Assembly (NCBI GenBank): GCA_947003375.1
Contig: CAMQOJ010000022.1
Location: 1-18,664 of the forward strand
Source: an uncultured Lachnospiraceae bacterium
Lineage (GTDB): Bacteria > Bacillota > Clostridia > Lachnospirales > Lachnospiraceae
DNA: 18,664 nucleotides
Direction: 5' to 3'
Numbering within the stretch: position 1 is the first letter of the stretch; each line of letters opens with the position of its first letter. The notes under the pieces are model-generated. The model searched no databases, had not been told where the DNA came from, and saw only the letters and a program-made list of their open reading frames with translations. This document shows, piece after piece, positions 6,771-15,489 of the stretch. The position numbers and the translations under genes were made by a program.

Positions 6771-9407
6771 TTATGCCCTGCGGAAATGCTCCTCTCCATC
6801 CACTGTCAGCTCCCCGGCCTCTCTCAGGGTAGCCGGAATCCAGTCCCGGATAAGCTCCAGCGCCATGATGGCGTTCAGGCAAAACTGCGCAACGAAATTG
6901 GTGGAGACCCAGGGAATCTCCCGCAGAGCCTCCCGGTTGCCCTGATTCGCAATCCTTCTCTGATTAAAGCCCTCACGGCTTTCCCCATTGATGATCGTGC
7001 TCAGCAGCTCCTTCCAGACCCGCCTGGCCAGCTCGCCGTCCTTTCGGTAAGCGGCGGCATAGGCGCCGATGCCCGCCGCCATGAAGGGAAAGGTGAATTC
7101 CCTGCTGCCGGTGAGCCCTTCCGTGGCCCTGTCCCTCTCTTCCTCTGTCATGAAATAAATGCTGCCCAGCTCGGCGAGCATCTCCTTCCAGTCCTCATCG
7201 CCCATCAAATCCCCCAGCTCCGTCCATATCTGAGGAGCGCCCATGCAGATTTGCAGGTGGCATCCTCCCGTGGTCCGCTCTCCGATATAGCGCAGGTGGC
7301 AGGTGGCGGGGTCGAACTCAAAATCGGGGCCGGAGGCCAGCCTTAAGGGCGCTTTCCTGATGTCCTCGATTCCCGTCCGAATCTTGTCCAGATATCGTTC
7401 ATCGTGGAACCTCTCCCATCTGGTCATCCAGTTGGAGCAAAGGGCCGACCAGTCCGGGCCGCTGCGGGCATGGCTGGGATAGACCATGTCCTTTTTATTA
7501 AAGAAGTCCCCCAGGGGATCCTTGTTCAGGAAGCTCATCTCATTGTCCTTCAGCTCCTCGAAGATGTCCTCCAGCCTCCTGTCCCCGGTCAGATAGTACA
7601 GGACCCTGTGATGCCCCGCCATGGCAATCCGCGCCTCCTTGCAGGGGCACCCCCAATGGCGCACATTATGCCGGGAGCCCAGTCCCTTATATCTGCCCAT
7701 GTGGTAGACGTCCACCTCGCTGGCATGGCGGGACAGCTTCTCCGCCACCCTGTACACATCCCCCCTGCCGGTGCGCAGAAAGTACAGCCACAGCCACAGA
7801 GTGGGCACCAGCTCCGTATTGTCCCACGCATAGCCGCCCATATCGTATTTCCACTGGTGGCGCACCGAATCGTAGGTATGCATCACATCGCCGTAGTTGA
7901 ACATGCCGTACCAGCCGCGCTGCTCGATCTCCCCCTTGTAAAAGTCGAAAACCTGCTCCATCTGACTCTCCAGCCACCGCTCCGTCTCCGCAGCGCCCTC
8001 CCCGGCGGGCAGCGACCAGTAGCCGAACGCCCTCATTTCATGATAGAACTCCGGCGTCCCCACGTAGACGGCAGGATGGTTCACGGACTGGGCGAACGCC
8101 TCCACCTCCCCGTCCTCCGTAATCATCACATCCGAAAACGCCACGCTGCACTCGTTCGTACAGGCGATTCCGTCTGGCATCGCCCCCTTGTAATCGTATC
8201 CCTCGTAGCAGACCTGATTGTACCCTCTGTCCGCATAATGCCGGAAATCCATGGCCGCCGCGTCCGGAGACCAGAACCACAGGGTGCATTCCGCGTTTTC
8301 TCCGTCCAGCCCCCTGCAGGTGATGCCGGAGGGATATTTTTCCCAGAAATCCCTGACCGCCGCTTTCACGCTGCCGTGTTCGGAGCCGAACGCCGCCGCG
8401 CCCGCCGCCCGCTGTCCGTGCAGGGACTCGATGTAGCACAGGTTCTCCCCCTTCTGCTTCTTCTTGATGCCAAAGTGGCTGGCGCTGTCCTGGTACAGCG
8501 CGTACTCGCTCCAGACCGGCGCATCCTTCAGCACCTTGTCCGCCATCTCCCGCGCCTCGCCGGAAAGCAGCATCTTCTCTCCCGCCATCTGTCTCTGATA
8601 AAGGGCAATCGGCATTTTGGGCCGCCATGCCGTCAGCGGCACCAGGGCCTCATGGAACACGCCGTAGTCCCCCGCGAATTTCACATGGCGGTTATACAGC
8701 TCCCCGGCCATGGGCGACAGGAAGCGGATTCCCATCCCCTTCAGGAAATCCTTGTCCTCATCCCCGTCATACAGGAAGGTATGGGTGAATTTTATGACAG
8801 TACTGTCATATCCCACCTCCATCCTGATTATAAACGGCAATCTCTCTTCTCGCAAGGAGGAGCGGTGGATTCCGTCATAGCGTATCACTGTCCTCAGGCT
8901 CCCTGTCTCCTCCACGGCCACATTCGTGATATGGCTTATATAGCTTTTCTCCACTTTGGCGGGGTTTCCCTGGAGCATGACCGGCTCCTCCAGGATTAAT
9001 ACGGGCTCAGCGTCCCGCAGATAGCTCCTGCCGTCCTTCGCCGCAGACTCGAACAGATGTCTCCCGTCCTTCCTGACAGTCACCGTGACTGCCCCCGCGC
9101 GGAGCAGGATTTCCTTATCCGTCTCCACGCATTCCATGCCGCCTACGCTCCCCGGCTTTCCCGGCAGCACTTCGATGTCCTGCCCCAGCCGCGCCGCGTC
9201 CGCCGTGTGGGCCGTCCACTTTACCGAGCCGTCCGGCCAGTAGGCCGTGATTCTGGACTGCAGCGGAATCTCCTCCTGCCCCGTGCCGTCTGCCGCCTGC
9301 CGCCTGCACAGGTATTCCGTCTCCTCCGTGCACTCTCCCTGTCTCCACATACAGCCGAAGGTCGTATAGCCCTCCGCCTTGGTTCCCTCCAATAAATGCA
9401 GCTTCAT
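6771..9407 (-). CDS. YetA/PcRGLX-like exo-rhamnogalacturonan lyase family protein
   Basis: An 878-residue protein resembling Bacillus YetA and the fungal exo-acting rhamnogalacturonan lyase PcRGLX (family PL26): an N-terminal beta-sandwich part (about 1-240), a middle beta-rich part (about 240-440) and a C-terminal alpha/alpha-barrel part. The barrel carries WYGMFNYGDVMHTYD (499-513) and GLGSRHNVRHWGCPC (575-589), the most conserved-looking stretch, likely around the active site. These lyases release disaccharide units with an unsaturated uronic acid from RG-I ends, the substrate for GH105. ATG 9407 is chosen for the GGGAGGAAGG site upstream; the longer reading to 9737 overlaps the GH2 gene. 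No signal peptide is seen. Family assignment is by pattern recognition; catalytic residues are not assigned. Confidence 0.8.
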   Translation of the reverse strand: MKLHLLEGTKAEGYTTFGCMWRQGECTEETEYLCRRQAADGTGQEEIPLQSRITAYWPDGSVKWTAHTADAARLGQDIEVLPGKPGSVGGMECVETDKEILLRAGAVTVTVRKDGRHLFESAAKDGRSYLRDAEPVLILEEPVMLQGNPAKVEKSYISHITNVAVEETGSLRTVIRYDGIHRSSLREERLPFIIRMEVGYDSTVIKFTHTFLYDGDEDKDFLKGMGIRFLSPMAGELYNRHVKFAGDYGVFHEALVPLTAWRPKMPIALYQRQMAGEKMLLSGEAREMADKVLKDAPVWSEYALYQDSASHFGIKKKQKGENLCYIESLHGQRAAGAAAFGSEHGSVKAAVRDFWEKYPSGITCRGLDGENAECTLWFWSPDAAAMDFRHYADRGYNQVCYEGYDYKGAMPDGIACTNECSVAFSDVMITEDGEVEAFAQSVNHPAVYVGTPEFYHEMRAFGYWSLPAGEGAAETERWLESQMEQVFDFYKGEIEQRGWYGMFNYGDVMHTYDSVRHQWKYDMGGYAWDNTELVPTLWLWLYFLRTGRGDVYRVAEKLSRHASEVDVYHMGRYKGLGSRHNVRHWGCPCKEARIAMAGHHRVLYYLTGDRRLEDIFEELKDNEMSFLNKDPLGDFFNKKDMVYPSHARSGPDWSALCSNWMTRWERFHDERYLDKIRTGIEDIRKAPLRLASGPDFEFDPATCHLRYIGERTTGGCHLQICMGAPQIWTELGDLMGDEDWKEMLAELGSIYFMTEEERDRATEGLTGSREFTFPFMAAGIGAYAAAYRKDGELARRVWKELLSTIINGESREGFNQRRIANQGNREALREIPWVSTNFVAQFCLNAIMALELIRDWIPATLREAGELTVDGEEHFRRA

Positions 9408-9442
9408 TTCCTTCCTCCCTTCCTGAAACCGGAACTGGGTTC

Positions 9443-12400
9443 CTAAAAATCGATTTCCTTTGTGCGGGAACCCCGCGCCTTCCCTGATGCATAGATGTCC
9501 CCGTGAGGACCGTCTTCCTCGCAGAGGACATGGAGACCGCCTATCTGTACGATGGCCTCCAGTGGCTGGAAGACCCGGTGCCACCCCTCGGAGCTCTCCC
9601 TCCACACGTATTTGTCCACGCACCCATATGCGGAGAGCACCTTCAGCCGGATTGCATCCCCCGTCCTTACCCTGTCGAAAGCTATCTTCTGGGAACGGCA
9701 GGTATTTTGGAGCGTCCCCTGCGCCGCTGACTCCCATCCGGCCTCTTCCCCATGCCTTATCTCTATCGCGTAGTCCCTGACGAACCCCTCATGCCCTCTG
9801 TCCCGCTGCTCCGGCACATAGAGAATCCCCCTCATGGCAATCGGCCTGCGCAGCAGGATGGTGATTTCAATGGGAAACCCTTCCGCCTCCGCCCGGACAG
9901 AAGAATTCGGATCCGCTGTCACAAGGCTGCCTCCGTTTCTGACCTGGCTGCAGCTATATAGGACCTTTTCCGTCAGCTCCTCCATCCGCAGCATGGGGAA
10001 GAGCTTTGCCTCAAGAGACTGCGCCTGGGCTTCCACGGACGGCGCGAAATCCTCCGAGGAGGCATAGCGCAGGATGGCCTGCTTCAGGCAGTAGGCCCCT
10101 GGGCGCTCCTCGAAGCTTCCCTCCAGATTTGCCGAGACCAGCAAAAGGCTCCCTCCCAGGACCTTTGCCTCGAACAGCAGGCTCTGCAGCAGGTTCCTGT
10201 TCCAGTCATCGATGGGCTGTACAATCGGCTCCACCTGCTCCAGGCCCTCCATCCAGAACCCCCTGGCCTGTTCCAGGATGTCCTCCCATTGCCAGCCTCC
10301 CGAGCGCCCCGTGGGAAAATGCCGGAAGACCGGATGGCTCTCCCGCACCACGATTCCCATGGTACGCCGCCAGGAAGGGCCCATCTGCCCGTTCCAGTCC
10401 ACGCTTCTGGCGGACAGCGCCGGGCACTCATAGCCCAGATCCGACAGATAGGGCGAGAATACCACCCTTCCGCCCGCCTCCAGGGCGCTTCTGGCCTCCG
10501 CCCAGTCCCTTGTATACAAGACCCCGCCGGACTGCGCATCCTGCCCGCAGTCCAGGAATACGTACATGCTCCAGCGGTTGCGGCTCATGACGGCCCTCTG
10601 CCCCGATGTGTCATATGTATCCTGGGAATCCAGCAATTCCAGCATAAGCTCCAGCTCTCTGCTCTCTGTCAGTCCGGCTTCCCGGGTGATTTCCCTGAAA
10701 TCGATTATAATATCACCGATTTCCGTATTGCATCCGCAGGGGATTTCCTCTGTCCGCAATTCCCCTGTCCGCCAGAGGGCATCGCCGCACCGCAGCGTCC
10801 ACACCACGATGGGTTCTTTGACAGCTTCTTTCCCATAATGGCAGACCTCCACCGGAATCACGGCCCTGTCTGTGCTCCTCCATACATAGCTGCTGCATCT
10901 GGCCAGCAGCACCGTGTCCCCGCAGAATTCCCGGAACGCCTCCGGGCTGCCATACCCCTTGCTCTCCCAGAAAGGATCCAGTATCCCCACCAAAGCCGTC
11001 CCCTGCCCCAGGTAGTCATGGAGATCCAGGAGTTCGAAGCCCTGTATCTGCGGCGTCCTGCAATTCGCCTCCAGCTCCTCCTTGTAGAGCCGGAGCTGGT
11101 TCTCCCCGGAGCACCTCACGAAATCCTCCGCATAGGGCAGGATGCCGTTGGCCCGGGCATTCTCCTGGAACACCCTGTAATTCCCCGGCTGCAGGTAGCC
11201 CTTGAACTTGCGGATGACGCCATAATCGGGATAAGCGCAAATCTGCCCCAGCTCATGGCAGATGACCGGCTTCTTTACGCCTTCCAAGGACGGGCTGTAA
11301 TTTCCGCCCCGCCAGCCCAGGGGATTGCGAATCGTGCCGCCCAGGTAAGGGCCGTATCCGGAGCGGTGGAAATAGATGAAATCCGTGCCCTGAATCTCGG
11401 CCGGGGGTACGTCATAGAACCAGCCGGACTGGGCGGTGTAGAGCCTCCTGCCCCCATATCCTAAGGTTTCGTCATATTCCCTGGCCTCCCGGACCCATCT
11501 GCGCAGCGCCTTATACCACGCACCGCCGGGTTCATTGCTGGGCGAGAAGAACACAAAGGAGGGATGATGCCCGAAGCTGTCCAGGATGCGCCTGGTCTCT
11601 GCCATCAGCACCTCATACATCTCCATCTCCTGGGAACTGTCCCCGAAGCGGTTCCACATGCCGCATTCCACCAGCAGACATACTCCTGCCTCATCCGCCG
11701 CGGCGAAAGCCGCCTCGGGAGGGCAATAGGAGTGGAAGCGGATGCCGTTCAGTCCCCAGGCCTGGATTGTCCCCATGAGCTTTCGCCACCAGGCCATCCC
11801 CGTCTCGGGATGGCCGGTCAGCGGATAATCCCCCCCGAAGTGGGTAGCGCGAAAATAGAACGGTTTTCCGTCTATCAGGATCTGGTTTCCGGATGCCTCC
11901 ACGGTTCTGGGATGGGCGGCCGCATAGGTGCTCTTCGCCGCCTCCCGCTCCCTGTACTCCTCCTCTGTCATCAGGGCTATCTCGCCCACCATGCCGTTCC
12001 ATGTCCCTCCCAGGGCATCCGACACCCCATGGGCGTCCGGACGGTAAGGGTAAATCATGGAATTGTCCATGGCCACCCGGATGGTATGCCTGCCGCAGGA
12101 CAGCACGCCCAGCCTGACATGATGGGGGCCGCAGAGCGTACAGTCCTCCCCGCGGCAGACTCCGTCTATCCATACCCGGCTGCGCCATCTTGCCACCTCT
12201 ATGTAGAACTGCCACTCCTGGCCGTCAACGGGAATCTGGAAATCCCTCTCATAGACAGCCTCCCCCAGAAAGTGCCTGGGCGGCTGGGACAGGAAGGGCA
12301 CGTTCACGCCCTCCCCCTGGGCATAGCGGTATTCCTCCTGCTGGTACCAGAACGTATCATGTAGGCTGCTGACCCAGGGCGTCTGCCTGGTGATGGGGTC

Positions 12401-12508
12401 TCCGTATCCGGCTGCCTGCAGGATGCCCGGCAGCTGGATTTGCCCTGTCTGCGCGCCGTCCTCCGCCTCCAGGGAAATATTCCATTTTCCAGATAAATCT
12501 ATATGCAT
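9443..12508 (-). CDS. Large GH2-type glycoside hydrolase with GATase-like and F5/8-like C-terminal domains
   Basis: A 1021-residue protein with clan GH-A/GH2 architecture: a jelly-roll sugar-binding domain (about 1-180, with YERDFQIP and RSRVWIDG), an Ig-like stretch, then a TIM barrel from about 205. Asn325-Glu326 in FSPSNEPGG is the expected acid/base pair, and Glu419 in VICHELGQ the likely nucleophile. Residues about 655-820 resemble a glutamine-amidotransferase-like beta-galactosidase domain, and about 870-965 (FVRDYAIEI...IRLKVLSAYG) an F5/8-type carbohydrate-binding fold. ATG 12508 follows AGAGGAG. It probably removes a galactose, arabinose or glucuronate side-chain residue from imported RG-I oligomers; the sugar cannot be told. 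No signal peptide. It sits 35 bases before the YetA-like gene. Confidence 0.85.
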   Translation of the reverse strand: MHIDLSGKWNISLEAEDGAQTGQIQLPGILQAAGYGDPITRQTPWVSSLHDTFWYQQEEYRYAQGEGVNVPFLSQPPRHFLGEAVYERDFQIPVDGQEWQFYIEVARWRSRVWIDGVCRGEDCTLCGPHHVRLGVLSCGRHTIRVAMDNSMIYPYRPDAHGVSDALGGTWNGMVGEIALMTEEEYREREAAKSTYAAAHPRTVEASGNQILIDGKPFYFRATHFGGDYPLTGHPETGMAWWRKLMGTIQAWGLNGIRFHSYCPPEAAFAAADEAGVCLLVECGMWNRFGDSSQEMEMYEVLMAETRRILDSFGHHPSFVFFSPSNEPGGAWYKALRRWVREAREYDETLGYGGRRLYTAQSGWFYDVPPAEIQGTDFIYFHRSGYGPYLGGTIRNPLGWRGGNYSPSLEGVKKPVICHELGQICAYPDYGVIRKFKGYLQPGNYRVFQENARANGILPYAEDFVRCSGENQLRLYKEELEANCRTPQIQGFELLDLHDYLGQGTALVGILDPFWESKGYGSPEAFREFCGDTVLLARCSSYVWRSTDRAVIPVEVCHYGKEAVKEPIVVWTLRCGDALWRTGELRTEEIPCGCNTEIGDIIIDFREITREAGLTESRELELMLELLDSQDTYDTSGQRAVMSRNRWSMYVFLDCGQDAQSGGVLYTRDWAEARSALEAGGRVVFSPYLSDLGYECPALSARSVDWNGQMGPSWRRTMGIVVRESHPVFRHFPTGRSGGWQWEDILEQARGFWMEGLEQVEPIVQPIDDWNRNLLQSLLFEAKVLGGSLLLVSANLEGSFEERPGAYCLKQAILRYASSEDFAPSVEAQAQSLEAKLFPMLRMEELTEKVLYSCSQVRNGGSLVTADPNSSVRAEAEGFPIEITILLRRPIAMRGILYVPEQRDRGHEGFVRDYAIEIRHGEEAGWESAAQGTLQNTCRSQKIAFDRVRTGDAIRLKVLSAYGCVDKYVWRESSEGWHRVFQPLEAIVQIGGLHVLCEEDGPHGDIYASGKARGSRTKEIDF

Positions 12509-12589
12509 ATCCGTCTGCTCCTCTTGTGGTCCTGTGCGGTCTCCGGCTTGCCGTCTGTCCAGTCGCCGGAAGATGGCAGAAAGGGACAC

Positions 12590-12609
12590 CGATGCCTTTA
12601 ACGGCATCG
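12590..12609 (-). other. Stem-loop with a GATGCC/GGCATC motif
   Basis: CGATGCC (12590-12596) pairs with GGCATCG (12603-12609) around a 6-base loop. The right arm continues into the perfect 12-base palindrome GGCATCGATGCC (12603-12614), and outer AAGGG/CCCTT arms (12581-12585, 12613-12617) can close a larger structure. It lies about 80 bases upstream of the GH2 start, within the leader between the solute-binding-protein and GH2 genes. It could be an operator as DNA or a processing/stability hairpin as RNA. Confidence 0.5.
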
Positions 12610-12626
12610 ATGCCCTTCCCGTCCTA

Positions 12627-12659
12627 TCGTCCGCGGCGAAGTCACTGGCCCGCGGACGA
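12627..12659 (-). other. GC-rich 10-bp stem-loop downstream of the solute-binding-protein gene
   Basis: TCGTCCGCGG (12627-12636) pairs perfectly with CCGCGGACGA (12650-12659) around a 13-base loop, starting about 54 bases after the stop codon of the solute-binding-protein gene. No U-tract follows on the minus strand, so readthrough into the enzyme genes is expected. Such hairpins often protect the 3' end of a highly expressed binding-protein mRNA. Confidence 0.6.
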
Positions 12660-12712
12660 ACCGCCCAGGCACTTGCCAGGTAAATTATTGATTCAGAATT
12701 ACTGATTAAGAA

Positions 12713-14401
12713 TTATTGGTTCGCCTTGTATTGCTCGTTCACTTCCGCAATGACGGTATCATAGCCGTTATCGCGGATGCGCTGAAGCTCAGCCTCGAAG
12801 GCAGCCTTGTCGATAGCGCCGCAGATATACTGAGTCCTTGCCGCGGTAGCCGCCTCGTCCAGGGAAGCGCCCTCGCTGGCGTATGTGGGAGAATTCACCA
12901 GATAGGGCATGGCAGGATTCATCACCGCATAGGGAAGCGCTGCCTCATAAGCCTCGTTCTGTGCCTGATCATACTTGTCAATCTGACGCTCAACTCTTGC
13001 GGTAGTTTCCTCTGTGGTAGGCAGGAAAGGAAGCATCTGGTTCAGTCCCAGATAGTTCTCTGCCAGAGCCTTGCCCTCCTCGGTATTGTCAGTATCTACC
13101 AGCAGGCCGTCCACTATGTCATAGTTGATGCCTTCCAGGCCATACTGGGTCAAAACCAGCATCTCGGGATCGTTGAGCTTATCCAGCAGGGTCAACGCGG
13201 CTTCGATTTTCTCCGGCGTGTCCAGAGTGGTGGCGGACAGTGTAAAGTATCCGGCATAGCCTGCGGTCGCAAGCGTGTGTCCGTTTACCGCGCCGTGCAG
13301 TGTCATATGAGCGGCTTCCTCCGGGTTTACGACAGAGGGCGTAAATGTGGCTTCATCCTCAAAATACTTCCAGATACGCTTTCCGGAATCCAGCACGTCG
13401 ATGAATACGCCGTTCTCGCCCTTCTTACATCCGTCGGACCATCCGTCGGTAGGGCGGGTGTGCCAGTCGGCAGGCATCAAGCCCTCGTCATACAGGCTCT
13501 TGATGTAATCAACGGCTTCCATGTACTCGGGCTGCATCCATACGGGAACCAGCTGTCCGTCAACCTCTGCCCATCCGTTGCCGCAGCCGAACCAGGTCTG
13601 GATAATGTCAAAAGGTCCTGTATGCTTGGTCATTTCCATGCCGATGGTGTCATCCACGCCGTTTCCGTCGGGATCGCCGTAGGTAAATGCCTTCAGCATC
13701 TCCTTCACCGCTTCCGGCGTGTTGGGCTCGGTCAGGTTGTACTCGTCCTTCAGCTTCTCAAACCAGTCAGTACGGTAGCTCAGACCATTACGGCCTACTA
13801 CACGGGTTCTGGGAATGGCAATCAGCTTGCCGTCTACAGTGAGGTTAGCCGCCACTTCCTTGGACATACCGGACAGGTTGGGATACTTTGCGCTGTCCCA
13901 TACATATTCATTCAGATCCACGAATGCCCCCTGCTTTGCCGCCTCTACCACATTGGCCGTGACAGTACCGCCCCAGGTAATAATATGAGGCATGGTGCCG
14001 GGATTCGTCAGGTACAGTGCATTCTTGTCCGCCAGGGCATCGTTGGCCACCCAGGTCAACTCCAGGTTTACATTGGTGTAGTCTTTAATCTGATTCAGAA
14101 TCTGCTCAGCGTACTCACCTACATTGTTGCTGCCTGCGTTCACATCGATAACACTGAAGGTGATGGTCTGCCGCTCACCGGAAGGCTGCTCCTCCTGGGA
14201 GGACTCGGAGGACTCGCTGTCCTGCTGGCTCTCCTCACTTGACGCGGAGCTATCCTCCGCCGTGGACTGGCTGCTCTCATTGCCGGCGCTGCTGCCGCTT
14301 CCCTCATTGCTTCCGCTGTCGTTCCCACAGGCCGCCAGACTTAAGGTCATGGCGGAGGCAAGCGCAAGCGCAAATACCTTGTTCAAACTCTTTTTCTTCA
14401 T
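12713..14401 (-). CDS. Extracellular solute-binding lipoprotein of a carbohydrate ABC importer (LplA/YtcQ-type)
   Basis: A 562-residue family-1-type sugar-binding protein, the length of LplA/YtcQ-class proteins for oligosaccharides. Residues 1-24 are a lipoprotein signal peptide with KKK, a hydrophobic core and lipobox SLAAC; Cys25 is the lipidation site. Residues 26-75 are a Gly/Ser then Ser/Glu-rich flexible linker, followed by the two-lobe binding domain from about 78 (RQTITFSVIDVN). A GDPDGNGVDD segment near residue 243 looks like the calcium-loop-like motif seen in this class. ATG 14401 has GGAGGAG four bases upstream. It is third, after the permeases, not first as is usual, and is flanked by strong hairpins. 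Expected ligand is RG-I oligosaccharide, inferred from neighbours. Confidence 0.92.
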   Translation of the reverse strand: MKKKSLNKVFALALASAMTLSLAACGNDSGSNEGSGSSAGNESSQSTAEDSSASSEESQQDSESSESSQEEQPSGERQTITFSVIDVNAGSNNVGEYAEQILNQIKDYTNVNLELTWVANDALADKNALYLTNPGTMPHIITWGGTVTANVVEAAKQGAFVDLNEYVWDSAKYPNLSGMSKEVAANLTVDGKLIAIPRTRVVGRNGLSYRTDWFEKLKDEYNLTEPNTPEAVKEMLKAFTYGDPDGNGVDDTIGMEMTKHTGPFDIIQTWFGCGNGWAEVDGQLVPVWMQPEYMEAVDYIKSLYDEGLMPADWHTRPTDGWSDGCKKGENGVFIDVLDSGKRIWKYFEDEATFTPSVVNPEEAAHMTLHGAVNGHTLATAGYAGYFTLSATTLDTPEKIEAALTLLDKLNDPEMLVLTQYGLEGINYDIVDGLLVDTDNTEEGKALAENYLGLNQMLPFLPTTEETTARVERQIDKYDQAQNEAYEAALPYAVMNPAMPYLVNSPTYASEGASLDEAATAARTQYICGAIDKAAFEAELQRIRDNGYDTVIAEVNEQYKANQ

Positions 14402-14440
14402 TTTCTCCTCCTTATTGAATGAAATGGTTGATTTATGATT

Positions 14441-14461
14441 GCGGCAGCGGCCTTCCGCCGC
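14441..14461 (-). other. GC-rich hairpin upstream of the solute-binding-protein gene
   Basis: GCGGC (14441-14445) can pair with GCCGC (14457-14461), with overlapping alternative pairings inside (GCGG with CCGC). It is the nearest to the start codon of three consecutive stem-loops in the 159-base gap; the gap between it and the ribosome site is AT-rich. Confidence 0.35.
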
Positions 14462-14498
14462 CGGAACCAGCTATTAAATTGCCCAATTACCCCAACCT

Positions 14499-14531
14499 GG
14501 AAGAATGTCCATGCCCTTCGGGCATTCTTCC
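14499..14531 (-). other. Stem-loop in the permease to binding-protein gap
   Basis: GGAAGAATG (14499-14507) pairs perfectly with CATTCTTCC (14523-14531). Inside, ATGCCC-TTC-GGGCAT (14511-14525) forms a competing tight hairpin sharing three bases with the outer arm, so two mutually exclusive folds exist. No U-tract follows. Confidence 0.55.
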
Positions 14532-14566
14532 GGCTGAATAGGCGCGCCCTCTGCGCTTATTCAGCC
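14532..14566 (-). other. Long stem-loop overlapping the end of the second permease gene
   Basis: GGCTGAATA (14532-14540) pairs with TATTCAGCC (14558-14566), extended by a G-T pair and a GCGC/GCGC inner stem, about 14 pairs with a 7-base loop. It includes the stop codon of the permease gene and directly abuts the next stem-loop, so on the mRNA the two can stack. No U-tract follows. A role as 3' stabiliser of the permease transcript or partial attenuator before the binding-protein gene is likely. Confidence 0.65.
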
Positions 14567-15472
14567 TTTGACAGCTCCCACCATCACGCCCTTGGTGAAG
14601 TATTTCTGCACGAAAGGATAGATGCACAGGACAGGAACCGTAGCGATAACGGTACATGCCATCTTCACCGCCTTGTCAGGGGGCGCACCGTTCATATCAT
14701 AGAAATCCATCATCGCGTCCGAAAAGGTAGAAGACAGCAGTATGATAGAACGCAGCTGAATCTGAATCGGGAACTTCTCCGCCGTCTGCAGATAAATCAT
14801 GGAATTGAAATAATCATTCCAGAATCCCACGCCGTAGAACAGGGAGATGGAAGCGATCACCGGCTTGGACAGGGGCAGCGCCACCCTGGTAAAAATCTGC
14901 AGATCGTTGGCCCCGTCCATATAGGAAGCCTCGTCCAGCTCCACGGGCAGCCCAGTGAAAAACTTTTTGATGATGACCATGTTGAACGGATTGATCAGGG
15001 CCGGCAGCACCAGCGCCCAGTAGGTATCATACAGCCCGTAGGCGTTGATCACCATGTAGGAGGGAATCATGCCGCCGGAAAACAGCATGGTCACGATTAC
15101 CAGATTCATAATCCAGTTTCTGCCCCTGAAATGCATCTTGGACAGGGGATACGCGAAGCTCAGGGAGAAGAGCATGCACATCACCGTCCCCAGGATGGTC
15201 AGGATGATGGAATTCTTCAGCCCCCGCAATATATTCGCCGTCCGGATGGCATACTGATAGGCGTTCAGGGAGACTTGTGTGGGAATGATGAAAAACGCTT
15301 TCTCCGTCAGCTCCTTCTCCGTTGCGAAGGAACCGGCTACCACATACAGGAAGGGCAAGACGGTACTCAATGCAATCAGTCCCAATGCCACATAGATAAT
15401 CACATCCACAATCCGGTCGCCGGTGCTCTTCCTCACCTTGGCGCCTTCCTTTACTACATGCTCTTTCGCCAT
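14561..15472 (-). CDS. Carbohydrate ABC transporter permease (LplC/YtcP-type)
   Basis: A 303-residue inner-membrane permease with six predicted helices (first about 21-47). The EAA loop that docks the ATPase is at 179-204 (DEASYMDGANDLQIFTRVAL, then PLSKP). The C-terminus ending KGVMVGAVKG is characteristic of LplC-type permeases. ATG 15472 is preceded by GGGAGGAGG. It begins 17 bases after the LplB-type gene and is surely cotranscribed with it. Its stop lies inside a strong hairpin. It forms the membrane channel with its partner for oligosaccharide import; the pathway is inferred from the neighbouring enzymes. Confidence 0.93.
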   Translation of the reverse strand: MAKEHVVKEGAKVRKSTGDRIVDVIIYVALGLIALSTVLPFLYVVAGSFATEKELTEKAFFIIPTQVSLNAYQYAIRTANILRGLKNSIILTILGTVMCMLFSLSFAYPLSKMHFRGRNWIMNLVIVTMLFSGGMIPSYMVINAYGLYDTYWALVLPALINPFNMVIIKKFFTGLPVELDEASYMDGANDLQIFTRVALPLSKPVIASISLFYGVGFWNDYFNSMIYLQTAEKFPIQIQLRSIILLSSTFSDAMMDFYDMNGAPPDKAVKMACTVIATVPVLCIYPFVQKYFTKGVMVGAVKG

Positions 15473-15489
15473 TGTGTGCCTCCTCCCTT

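Noticed and set aside
7404..8999. 531-residue plus-strand reading frame, and similar long ones at 162-1175, 3189-4379, 10289-11464, 12716-14242 and 14435-15493
   Set aside because: All lie antisense to well-supported genes, lack recognisable domains and are rich in His/Pro/Arg/Gln, as expected from the opposite strand of GC-rich codons.
9408..9737. N-terminal extension of the YetA-like gene
   Set aside because: It overlaps the 3' end of the GH2 gene, has unrelated low-complexity composition, and a strong ribosome site precedes ATG 9407.
12509..12607. N-terminal extension of the GH2 gene to 12607
   Set aside because: The extra residues are not family-like and cover the intergenic palindrome; AGAGGAG precedes ATG 12508, which starts directly with the sugar-binding fold.
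14499..14566. Intrinsic terminators between permease and binding-protein genes
   Set aside because: The stems are strong but no U-tract follows on the transcribed strand, so full termination is unlikely.
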